Of a stretch of 9,803 nt of DNA, positions 1 through 6,951 are shown one piece after another. The position numbers and the translations under genes are program-made. The stretch covers positions 1-9,803 of the forward strand of contig JAZQIE010000168.1 in the NCBI GenBank assembly GCA_045540975.1, read 5' to 3'. The stretch is from SIG510 sp045540975 (GTDB lineage: Bacteria; Bacillota; Clostridia; Oscillospirales; JAAYXM01). The number at the start of each line of letters is the position of its first letter. The first letter of the stretch is position 1. The notes under the pieces were generated by a model. That model ran no database searches. It worked only from the letters and a program-made list of their open reading frames with translations, and was not told the origin of the DNA.

Positions 1-194
1 CCCGTCACGCAATCAAAGATTGCCGTCGGGTGCCCCGGAACCTTGTTGTTTCACAATAAGAACCCGACCCGTCACGCAATCAAAGATTGCGCTCGGGTGC
101 CCCGGAACCTTGTTGTTTCACAATAAGAACCCGACCCGTCACGCAATCAAAGATTGCGCTCGGGTGCCCCGGAACCTTGTTGTTTCACAATAAG
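1..194. repeat. 67-bp tandem repeat array, 2.9 copies, non-coding
   Basis: Copies begin at 1, 68 and 135; the third stops after 60 bases at 194. They are identical except that copy 1 reads GCCGTCGGG where copies 2 and 3 read GCGCTCGGG. Each unit holds two potential hairpins. The first has a GCAATC-AAA-GATTGC core flanked by CCCG and CGGG. The second is CTTGTTG-TTTCA-CAATAAG, with one G-T wobble. The CGGGT of one unit could also pair with the ACCCGA at its end, giving competing folds. The unit length is not a multiple of three and no open frame crosses the array, so it is not coding. The array starts at base 1 and so probably extends beyond the window. It resembles short structured intergenic repeats of clostridia; its function is unknown. 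Confidence 0.9.
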
Positions 195-206
195 TCCGCA
201 CGAATT

Positions 207-248
207 AAGGGATAGTAGGGACAACACCCTACTATCCCTTGTTTTTTT
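207..248 (+). terminator. Strong intrinsic terminator of an upstream gene or repeat transcript
   Basis: A perfect 14-bp stem (207-220 pairing with 227-240) closes a six-base loop ACAACA and is followed by GTTTTTTT. No gene ends inside the window upstream of it. It must therefore terminate a transcript that enters from the left, possibly one running through the tandem repeat array. It also insulates the giant gene at 405 from upstream read-through. Confidence 0.88.
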
Positions 249-310
249 GACTCAAAACAGCCGATTTCTTTGAAAATTATATTTATTCATTAAAAAAACA
301 GAATTAAGCC

Positions 311-339
311 TTTACTAAATATTGGTTTTGTGTTATCAT
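311..339 (+). promoter_or_regulatory. Sigma-A type promoter for the giant secreted-protein gene
   Basis: The -35 candidate TTTACT (311-316) is separated by 17 bases from the -10 candidate TATCAT (334-339). A TG at 331-332 makes it an extended -10. It lies in an AT-rich stretch after the terminator and leaves a 5' leader of about 60 bases before the ATG at 405. The leader contains a small TCTCC/GGAGA hairpin (355-374) and a GGAGG ribosome binding site at 391-395. Only the sequence match supports this call. Confidence 0.6.
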
Positions 340-404
340 GATTATGAGTAATTATCTCCTTTCCAAAACGGAGAAGAATAAAATATCGCAGGAGGAATGA
401 TTTC

Positions 405-3400
405 ATGTACACAATGATTCGTCGACTCACCTCGCTCCTGCTCGCAGTTTGTATGCTGGTGGCAATTCTGCCCGCCGGTATGTTTTCCGCGAGCGCAGCC
501 GTAAATTCGGTATACGTCTACGGCTTTGCAGAAGGCGCACGTATCCACTCGGGAAATAACCCTAAGACGGAAAACGGGGTTGTTATAGAACCGAAGCAAT
601 ACCCGGAAATCAATTTTACGGGCAGCAATAGTAACTTTGAAGTCCTTCAGTATTATTCGGGGTCTTCGCCCGAGAAGGTTGCTTTGTGGCGCTTCGTACG
701 TTCACTTACCACCGCGTCGCTGGTAATCCATTACGGTTGGGAGCACAAAGATGACCTGACCAAATACGGCATCTTCCTTTTCAATGGCGGAAGCAAGGGG
801 CAAACCGCCACCTTTGAAATCCGTGTCCCGGAGGATGGCACATACACCTTTGACACCACCTATTATGACTACGCCGATGCACGTCCGGTGAATGTTTACC
901 TCTCCTCATCCACGGGCGGTATGCCATATACCCATGAAAAGTGTCTCCTTACCACAATTACTCCCGCAAAAACCACAGCCGGTGAGGCAACACACTCGGT
1001 GACAGGCATCAGCATCCCCGCGGGCGACTATTATATTACCTTTGAGACCGCAACAGACTATTCCTCTAGCGACCCTGCCTACAATGCACGTTACTTCCCG
1101 CTTCATTCCTTGACTCTGACCAAGACCGCGGAGGCAGTTGCAGTTTCGTCACACAAGGTTGCAATCGGAAGAAGCAATCATAACATCCTTGCGGTTGGCG
1201 AAACCGTTCAGCTCACCTCCACCGTTTTGCCGCAGAATGTCGTTGAGGGATTCGCAGGTCAAACTGTGAACTGGGCATCCTCCAACACCGCTGTTGCAAC
1301 GGTTGACACAAACGGTCTTGTTACCGCAACGGGCAACGGTACCGCGCTCATTACAGGTACCACCCCGCTTGGCGGACGGATTGAAACGGTTTCAATCGTG
1401 GTGGGCGATACGAAATCCATGCTCTATGCGGTCAACGAAGATTTGAAGAAATACATGGAAGCAAACTTCGGAAGCTCCACCGAGTTGCAGGTTAATAAGA
1501 ACGACTCCGAGGCTAACTGTAACGCATTGATTGACAACAATCAATATTCCAAATTTAACAAGTGGTGCTATACAGCGGATGTCGCAAACCGCCTCGTTTC
1601 CGCGTATCTTTCAAATCACAGAGATTCCGGCGGAAGTCTTACCCCCAACTCCAAGTACGGTGCATTTCTTTGGTGTGCCACCGTCGGCAATGCGGTCACC
1701 TTCAAAATCAAGGTTGAAAACGACGGCAATTACATTCCGGAGGTTTCCTATCGCTCCTACTCGGGCTCGAATGCAGCGGATGTTTATATCTACCCGGTGA
1801 AGTACAAGGATACCTTGGTCCCCGCGGAGTGCAAGGTGCTGTCTCTGTCCCGAGACGACGGCGACACGCTGATTGCAACCGCAGGCAACGAGATTTCGCT
1901 CCGCGCAGGCGAATACTATGTCACGATCAACTCCACGACTAGCGCGGGTAATTATATCTGTTTGCATCATATTGCACTTTTGTATCAGGGTGCATACAGC
2001 AACTCCACTGCGGTGAGTAAGGTTATCCTTACCAACAATACCCCCAAGCTTCCCGCAAACAGCATCAACTACTGTCAGGTCGGTGTTCAGGTCTTCCCGA
2101 AGAATGCGGATCAAAAGGTCGTTTGGAGCGCGGCAAGAGACGGCGGGTATGTCAGTGTAAACCAAGACGGCTGGCTCACGGGCGACCATGCACGCAAGGG
2201 CAGTACGGTTATCTCCGCGAAGGTTGACGGAATCGAGGAGGTCACCTCGGCTTCCACGGGCGCGCTGCTTTACGCGTTTAACAACGTTGCGAAGGATTAC
2301 CTTGCGGCGCAAGGGGTTGGCGGCACAATCTCCCTGGACATCTTTGACGATTATGACGATGTCAACACCGGGGATGATTGGTGCTTTGTCTCAAAGTCGA
2401 ACGATGCCGCAACAACCGTGCACTGGGCAAACCCGGAGGCGCGAGAAAACGGAAAGTACGGTGTGTTCCTCAGTTTCCCGACAAAGAAAGACGGCGATTA
2501 TGTCCGCTTCAAGATTCATGTTGACAAAACCGGCTTCTACAACCCCGAGGTTCTCTTCCGCGATTACGGCACCGATAATGTGCGCATGACCGATGTGTAT
2601 CTCGCACCTGTTAATGCGATCAATCCGCTTGACACGCGCATTATGAGAATCTGGCCGTACAGCGGAAACAAAGGCAACGACCAAGGTGTTGAGACAGCGA
2701 CAGGCGGCTCTTACTACATCCCCGCAGGCGACTATTACCTCACCTTCCTCCCAACTCCCGCGGCGGAGAACGACGTTGCGGATAACTTCGAAAAGGCAAG
2801 ATACATGCCCATCTATCACTTTGCGCTTGTTGAAGATGACGATTCCACGGTTGAGGTAAAATCCCCCAAGGCTGTGGTCATCACAAAGGAGCACACCAAT
2901 CCGCTGACACTCAGCGGTGAGGGCAGCACGGTGCAGCTTTCCGCACGCGTTGTTCCGACCTGGGCATCTCAGGCGGTTACCTGGAAATCCTACAACGAAG
3001 AGGTTGCAACGGTGGATGAGAACGGTCTTGTCACCGCAGGCACCAAGGAAGGTGTTGCGCTGATTACCGCGACCACCAAGACCGATGCGCGCTCTGAGGC
3101 GGTTGTCGTTCAGGTTGGACACAGCTCCAATGTTTACGCGTTCAACGAAGTCGCGGTGAAGTATCTGGAGCAGAAGAATCTCACCCGTGTTAAGATTTCC
3201 GAGGAGTCCACTTTTACCGATGCGAATTATCTCTGGAAAAACTATTGCAACGTGGGTAACTCCTGGCGTTGGCTCGGCGGCAACAACACTGCCGACGCGG
3301 TTTACACCGGTGATTCCAAGAAGGATGACCAAGGGACTGACGACAGTGACCCGAACTTCAAGTACGGTCTCTTCCTGATGAGCAATGATGAGAGCTCTTA

Positions 3401-5087
3401 CGCACGGTTTGAAATAGAAGTAACGCAGGACGGTGAGTATATCGCGGAGATTCTCCAGTACATGGCGAAGAACAACGATGATACCAAGCAGTCTTCCCGT
3501 GCGGTTGAAATCTACATCTCCCCGATTGAAACTCCGGTCGAGGATTTGATGCACGAGGCGTACTACGCCGGCACCACCGTTTTGAAGGATCATCCCAACG
3601 AGACCTGGTCTTACGGTCTTGACAGCCAGAGTTTTGGCGGTGTACAGCTGAAGGCAGGCAAATATAACCTGGTCTTCAAGGCACCGGACGAAATCGGACG
3701 TTATCTCTACCTGCACGCGTTTGCACTCCACAGAGTGGGTGATTTTGTTGCCCCGATTCCGAAGGAAGTTATCATCACGTCCGTTCCGGACGAGGTGGTC
3801 TTTATGAATGCGAATGAGGACTTGGACCTCGGCACTGTCTTGGTGCATTCGCTCCTTGCGGATAAGAGTGTGGTTTGGACCTCGTCCAACAACGCGATTG
3901 TTACGGTTGATGCAAGCGGTGTCGCGACCGCGCATGTGACCGAAGGAACGGCAATCATTACCGTTGCCTCTGCGGTTGCTCCCACGGTTACCGACAAGGT
4001 CCGTGTGATTATCGGGCAGAAAGAAAATCCCAAGTTTAAGTTTGACTTCCAAGGTGCGGTAAAAAAGATTTGCCCGAGTGATTTTGGTGCAAATTCCTAC
4101 ATCAACCTCTTCAAAGACACCGATTTTGATTTGAATTATGACCTCTCTGTCGCAAACGGCTCGGCTCCGTGGATGCTGCTTTCTACAACCGACCCCAATC
4201 AGTACTGCAGCTACACCCATTCCTCGCACTCGGGTTACGGTCTGTTTGTAATGAGTTCGAAAACGATTGGCGAAACGGTACAATTTAAGCTCAAGGTTGG
4301 CGCAGATGCGACCTACGGTGCGGTACTCAACATCTCCGATTATCCGAGAACCAATGACTTTGAGGTGTATCTCGCACCGAAGACTGCGACCGACCCGATG
4401 GCGGACAGATGGCTTGTTGCAAACCACAACATCACCAGAAGAACGAATCGGTACTACGGCTTGGATCTCGGTGAGCTTCCGCTCTATGCAGGGGAATACA
4501 TCCTCTCTGTTAAGTCCACAAAGGTCAACTATACCGAAAATGACGGCGGCGTTATCTCGGTGCACAATCTGAGCATCTACCGTACCGGTGATATTTATTA
4601 CACGATTGAGGGTGCGCAGGTTCGTACCAAAGGCGTTCAGGGTCTCCGCTTCATCTCCACTATCCACAAGAGTGAGTACAACGTTGACTCCTCCAAGGTG
4701 AAGGAATTCGGCACCGTGCTCCTTCCGAAAGCACTCCTTACCGTTGATGCAAACGGTGACGGTACGGTCGACGGATTTGACTTGACTTTGGATACCGCCT
4801 CCATGGCAAAGGTTCCTGCAAAGAACCGCTATGTGGACAATGCAGATTATGTCACCTTCACCGCGGTTTTGACCGGATTGAAGTCCTCAAACTACAAGAT
4901 GGTCGTTGTTGCAAGAGCGTATGTCATTTATGTAGATGAAAACGGCGATGAGCAGACGGTTTACGGAGATACCTGGACCGAGCGCTCCATCTTTGAGGTT
5001 GCGGAGAACGGTCTCGCTCGTAACGAAGAAAACATGAGTGATGCCGAAAAGACTGCGCTCGAAACCATTGTAAGCACCGCACAATAG
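405..5087 (+). CDS. Giant secreted modular protein: five repeats of an unnamed module alternating with four Big_2 domains
   Basis: The ATG at 405 follows GGAGG (391-395) by 9 bases. Residues 1-32 are a Sec signal peptide: Arg6-Arg7, a hydrophobic core to about residue 25, and an ASA or SAA cleavage site at 29-32. The 1560-residue protein then alternates two domain types. Module A occupies about 36-241, 336-534, 620-818, 908-1117 and 1209-1396. Each copy starts with an aromatic-rich strand such as LYAFN, has a central KYGxFL motif (residues 120, 417, 684, 986; GYGLFV at 1277), a FxIxVxxDGxY strand, a VYLxP-like strand, and ends with an AGxYxLxF strand and a histidine-containing strand. Big_2 (bacterial Ig-like) domains lie at about 244-335, 535-620, 819-907 and 1118-1208, shown by W-SSN-VATVD-NGLVTA-G-A-IT patterns; the second is the most divergent. 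Residues 1397-1560 form a separate C-terminal domain. There is no LPXTG, C-terminal membrane helix or recognisable catalytic domain. A role in glycan or surface binding is inference, because Big_2 is common in adhesins and in spacers of carbohydrate-active enzymes. Confidence 0.9.
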   Translation: MYTMIRRLTSLLLAVCMLVAILPAGMFSASAAVNSVYVYGFAEGARIHSGNNPKTENGVVIEPKQYPEINFTGSNSNFEVLQYYSGSSPEKVALWRFVRSLTTASLVIHYGWEHKDDLTKYGIFLFNGGSKGQTATFEIRVPEDGTYTFDTTYYDYADARPVNVYLSSSTGGMPYTHEKCLLTTITPAKTTAGEATHSVTGISIPAGDYYITFETATDYSSSDPAYNARYFPLHSLTLTKTAEAVAVSSHKVAIGRSNHNILAVGETVQLTSTVLPQNVVEGFAGQTVNWASSNTAVATVDTNGLVTATGNGTALITGTTPLGGRIETVSIVVGDTKSMLYAVNEDLKKYMEANFGSSTELQVNKNDSEANCNALIDNNQYSKFNKWCYTADVANRLVSAYLSNHRDSGGSLTPNSKYGAFLWCATVGNAVTFKIKVENDGNYIPEVSYRSYSGSNAADVYIYPVKYKDTLVPAECKVLSLSRDDGDTLIATAGNEISLRAGEYYVTINSTTSAGNYICLHHIALLYQGAYSNSTAVSKVILTNNTPKLPANSINYCQVGVQVFPKNADQKVVWSAARDGGYVSVNQDGWLTGDHARKGSTVISAKVDGIEEVTSASTGALLYAFNNVAKDYLAAQGVGGTISLDIFDDYDDVNTGDDWCFVSKSNDAATTVHWANPEARENGKYGVFLSFPTKKDGDYVRFKIHVDKTGFYNPEVLFRDYGTDNVRMTDVYLAPVNAINPLDTRIMRIWPYSGNKGNDQGVETATGGSYYIPAGDYYLTFLPTPAAENDVADNFEKARYMPIYHFALVEDDDSTVEVKSPKAVVITKEHTNPLTLSGEGSTVQLSARVVPTWASQAVTWKSYNEEVATVDENGLVTAGTKEGVALITATTKTDARSEAVVVQVGHSSNVYAFNEVAVKYLEQKNLTRVKISEESTFTDANYLWKNYCNVGNSWRWLGGNNTADAVYTGDSKKDDQGTDDSDPNFKYGLFLMSNDESSYARFEIEVTQDGEYIAEILQYMAKNNDDTKQSSRAVEIYISPIETPVEDLMHEAYYAGTTVLKDHPNETWSYGLDSQSFGGVQLKAGKYNLVFKAPDEIGRYLYLHAFALHRVGDFVAPIPKEVIITSVPDEVVFMNANEDLDLGTVLVHSLLADKSVVWTSSNNAIVTVDASGVATAHVTEGTAIITVASAVAPTVTDKVRVIIGQKENPKFKFDFQGAVKKICPSDFGANSYINLFKDTDFDLNYDLSVANGSAPWMLLSTTDPNQYCSYTHSSHSGYGLFVMSSKTIGETVQFKLKVGADATYGAVLNISDYPRTNDFEVYLAPKTATDPMADRWLVANHNITRRTNRYYGLDLGELPLYAGEYILSVKSTKVNYTENDGGVISVHNLSIYRTGDIYYTIEGAQVRTKGVQGLRFISTIHKSEYNVDSSKVKEFGTVLLPKALLTVDANGDGTVDGFDLTLDTASMAKVPAKNRYVDNADYVTFTAVLTGLKSSNYKMVVVARAYVIYVDENGDEQTVYGDTWTERSIFEVAENGLARNEENMSDAEKTALETIVSTAQ

Positions 5088-5102
5088 CCCCAAAAACAAA
5101 CG

Positions 5103-5143
5103 AAAACGGGATTGGCATCACCAATCCCGTTTTTCTTGTTTTT
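5103..5143 (+). terminator. Intrinsic terminator of the giant gene
   Basis: A 13-bp stem, AAAACGGGATTGG (5103-5115) with CCAATCCCGTTTT (5121-5133), closes loop CATCA. A T-rich tail follows to 5143. It starts 15 bases after the stop codon of the gene ending at 5087. Confidence 0.88.
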
Positions 5144-5147
5144 GCGC

Positions 5148-5179
5148 AAAAAAAGAGCATCTCAAGCGAGATGCTCTTT
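5148..5179 (-). terminator. Intrinsic terminator of the nagB-like gene
   Basis: A 12-bp perfect stem (5152-5163 with 5168-5179) closes loop AAGC. Read on the minus strand it is followed by seven T residues (the A-tract 5148-5154). It lies 11 bases past the minus-strand stop at 5191, directly abutting the plus-strand terminator of the convergent gene. Confidence 0.88.
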
Positions 5180-5190
5180 CGGTTTGCGAT

Positions 5191-5961
5191 TTACAGCTTT
5201 GCAGCGGATGCCGGCTCGAGGTAGAGGGTTGCGTTGTCGTGGGTGCGGAGGATGGTTGCCGGGCACTTTTCGCTGATTTCAGCGTTGTTGATGGTGTCAT
5301 AGACAGCCTGTGCCTTGGTCGGAGCCGGGACGATGCAGAAGACGTATGCCGGCTTCATGAGTGCTGGAACGGTCAGGCTGAGTGCATGAGTCGGGACTTC
5401 GTCGATGGTCTTAAAGCAGCCGTCATTGACCTGCTGGTTGCGGCACATATGCTCGAGTTCAACAATCTTGACGAGCTTTGCATCCTTGAAGTCAGCAACA
5501 GGAGGATCGTTGAATGCGATGTGGCCGTTTTCACCGATACCCATGCAGACGATGTCGGTCGGGTTGTCAGCAAGGAGCTTGGAATAACGTGCTGCTTCCG
5601 CTTCCGGATCTGCCGCGTTACCATTGAGGTAGTTGACGGACTTGAACGGAACAACGCCGAAGAGACGATCACGCAGGAAGTTGCCGAAGCCCTGCGGTGC
5701 TGCTGCATCCAGGCCGATGTATTCGTCCATGTGGAATGCATTGATCTTGGTGAAGTCAACGGTCTTGTCAGCTGCGAGCGCTGCGAGGAATTCGTCCTGA
5801 GACGGTGCTGCTGCGAAGATCATGTTGATTTCGTCTTTCTTGGACAGCAGGTCACGGATGACCGCTGCACACTCTGCTGCAGCCGCTGCACCCATGGATG
5901 CACGGTCAGCATAGATTTTAACATTGAGCTTATCTGCCTTCATTTCTTTTACCAAAGACAT
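5191..5961 (-). CDS. NagB-family glucosamine-6-phosphate deaminase/isomerase-like protein
   Basis: This 256-residue protein has the length and motifs of the NagB family, which converts glucosamine-6-phosphate to fructose-6-phosphate and ammonia in the cytoplasm. DEYIGL (79-84) carries the Asp matching the catalytic Asp72 of E. coli NagB. GIGENGHIAFNDP (141-153) is the active-site loop with His147 matching His143. Three features are unusual. Asn145 replaces the residue matching Asp141, Asp152 replaces Glu148, and the usual phosphate loop (PTGxTP-like) reads FAAAPSQDE (49-57). The fold assignment is secure, but the exact substrate is not, so no gene symbol is given. The ATG at 5961 is chosen because AAAGGAG (5971-5977) lies 9 bases upstream; Met7 has no such site. 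The gene is convergent with the giant gene and divergent from the isomerase/regulator unit, consistent with sugar-phosphate catabolism. It has its own promoter (6024-6052) and terminator. Confidence 0.85.
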   Translation of the reverse strand: MSLVKEMKADKLNVKIYADRASMGAAAAAECAAVIRDLLSKKDEINMIFAAAPSQDEFLAALAADKTVDFTKINAFHMDEYIGLDAAAPQGFGNFLRDRLFGVVPFKSVNYLNGNAADPEAEAARYSKLLADNPTDIVCMGIGENGHIAFNDPPVADFKDAKLVKIVELEHMCRNQQVNDGCFKTIDEVPTHALSLTVPALMKPAYVFCIVPAPTKAQAVYDTINNAEISEKCPATILRTHDNATLYLEPASAAKL

Positions 5962-5991
5962 TTTTCGCCACTCCTTTATACATTTGATTTC

Positions 5992-6007
5992 ATCGGTTTG
6001 CGCCGAT
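5992..6007. promoter_or_regulatory. Inverted repeat in the nagB-like leader, possible operator
   Basis: ATCGG (5992-5996) and CCGAT (6003-6007) form a 5-bp inverted repeat around TTTGCG. A third copy, TATCGG (6034-6039), lies inside the spacer of the minus-strand promoter, in inverted orientation to CCGATA at 6003-6008. The position, just downstream of the predicted transcription start and within the promoter, would suit a repressor site, or a small RNA hairpin in the leader. No regulator can be assigned from sequence alone. Confidence 0.3.
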
Positions 6008-6023
6008 ACACATACTATAACTA

Positions 6024-6052
6024 ATTGTAAAGCTATCGGAGTAAAATGTCAA
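6024..6052 (-). promoter_or_regulatory. Sigma-A promoter for the nagB-like gene
   Basis: On the minus strand a perfect -35 TTGACA (6052-6047) is separated by 17 bases from -10 TACAAT (6029-6024). It predicts a leader of about 55 bases before the ATG at 5961. This is the best consensus match among the promoters in the window. Confidence 0.75.
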
Positions 6053-6095
6053 TCACTTTTTCTACGCAAATCTTGTTGGATTTTTTAAGAAAGAA

Positions 6096-6123
6096 TTGAC
6101 TTTTTTTCGGTTTATGATATGAT
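6096..6123 (+). promoter_or_regulatory. Sigma-A promoter for the isomerase-AraC-isomerase unit
   Basis: The -35 TTGACT (6096-6101) is separated by 16 bases from -10 TATGAT (6118-6123), and a TG at 6115-6116 makes it an extended -10. The leader to the ATG at 6156 is about 25-30 bases. The promoter diverges from that of the nagB-like gene, with about 43 bases between the two -35 boxes, so one bound regulator could affect both. Confidence 0.7.
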
Positions 6124-6155
6124 AGAAGTATTGATAGCAAAGGAGTTTTTGCATT

Positions 6156-6932
6156 ATGTCTACGATTAAATCCGCAGTTGTTTCGGTAACCTTCCGTCAG
6201 AAATCCCCTGAGGAGATTGTTGCAATTTCCAAGAAGGCGGGAATCGGCGGAATTGAATGGGGCAGCGATGTCCATGTCCTTCCCGGCGACATTGCGCTTG
6301 CGGAGTGTGTCCGCAAGATGACCGAGGATGCGGGGCTTGATGTTGCATCCTACGGCTCTTATTACTATGCCGCTCATGACGGGAACAAGTTCCCCTTCGA
6401 GCAGGTGCTGGAGAGTGCGGTTGCGCTGGGCGCACCGAATATCCGTATTTGGGCGGGGCTTGGTGCATCAAAGGATGCAACGGCTGAGCGCCGTGCGGAA
6501 ATTACCGCGGATATTGTACGTTGTGCTTCCCTTGCCGCAGAAAAGGGTATCACCCTTTCGCTTGAGTATCATGCGAATACCTTGACCGATACCTTTGCAA
6601 GCACGATGCAGCTGCTTGAGGAAGCGAATCATCCCAATCTCTACACCTACTGGCAGCCGCCCCTTGATGTGGCGGATGCGCAGCATGAGGTGGACCTTGC
6701 CGCGCTGCTTAAGACCGGACGTGTGACCAATGCGCACGTGTACCGCTGGATTAAGGACGGCGATGTCATCACCCAGTATCCGCTGGAGGCGGGAAAAGAG
6801 CTTTGGGCAAAGTGGCTTGCGCTGCTTGACGGAACTCCGCGTTATGCGTGCATGGAGTTTGTCAAAGACGGCACCGATGAACAGTTTTTACAAGACGCGG
6901 CTGTGTTAAACGGCTTGATTGCATCGATTTAG
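6156..6932 (+). CDS. Sugar phosphate isomerase/epimerase, TIM barrel (AP_endonuc_2 / COG1082 type)
   Basis: A 258-residue cytoplasmic protein of the xylose isomerase-like TIM-barrel superfamily, whose members use a divalent metal to isomerise or epimerise sugars, inositols and related polyols. Supporting motifs are GIEWGSDVH (32-40) on an early strand, LSLEYH (134-139), TYWQPP (164-169), AHVYRW (193-198) and CMEF (232-235). By family analogy the likely metal ligands are Glu137, Gln167, His194 and Glu234; Gln in place of the commoner Asp at the second position also occurs in relatives with a YWQP motif. The ATG at 6156 follows AGGAG (6141-6145) by 10 bases. It is the first gene after the divergent promoter and is followed 19 bases later by the AraC-type regulator. 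There is no signal peptide. The exact substrate is not predictable; relatives are often annotated only by superfamily. Confidence 0.85.
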   Translation: MSTIKSAVVSVTFRQKSPEEIVAISKKAGIGGIEWGSDVHVLPGDIALAECVRKMTEDAGLDVASYGSYYYAAHDGNKFPFEQVLESAVALGAPNIRIWAGLGASKDATAERRAEITADIVRCASLAAEKGITLSLEYHANTLTDTFASTMQLLEEANHPNLYTYWQPPLDVADAQHEVDLAALLKTGRVTNAHVYRWIKDGDVITQYPLEAGKELWAKWLALLDGTPRYACMEFVKDGTDEQFLQDAAVLNGLIASI

Positions 6933-6951
6933 TCCTTAGGGAGGTGTCCTG

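Noticed and set aside
1..194. Possible CRISPR array
   Set aside because: The 67-bp units abut without variable spacers; the whole unit, including what would be the spacer, is repeated, and no cas genes are near.
1611..2312. A 233-codon open frame on the minus strand inside the giant gene
   Set aside because: Antisense to module A2, Big_2 domain 2 and the start of A3, with no recognisable motif or start signal; explained by codon bias.
2391..4667. A 758-codon open frame on the minus strand inside the giant gene
   Set aside because: It lies wholly antisense to a convincing secreted protein with recognisable domains, has no ribosome binding site or family motif, and has an Arg/Val/Ile-rich composition typical of a codon-bias shadow.
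4743..4781. A complete cellulosomal dockerin in the giant protein
   Set aside because: Only one calcium loop is present; a dockerin needs two repeats about 30 residues apart.
5239..6024. A 261-codon plus-strand open frame opposite the nagB-like gene
   Set aside because: Cysteine-rich, without motifs, and opposite a well-supported enzyme gene with a promoter, ribosome binding site and terminator.
5962..6155. A glmS-type ribozyme or other riboswitch in the divergent region
   Set aside because: The minus-strand leader is only about 55 bases and the plus-strand leader about 30, too short for known amino-sugar riboswitches, and no conserved core was seen.
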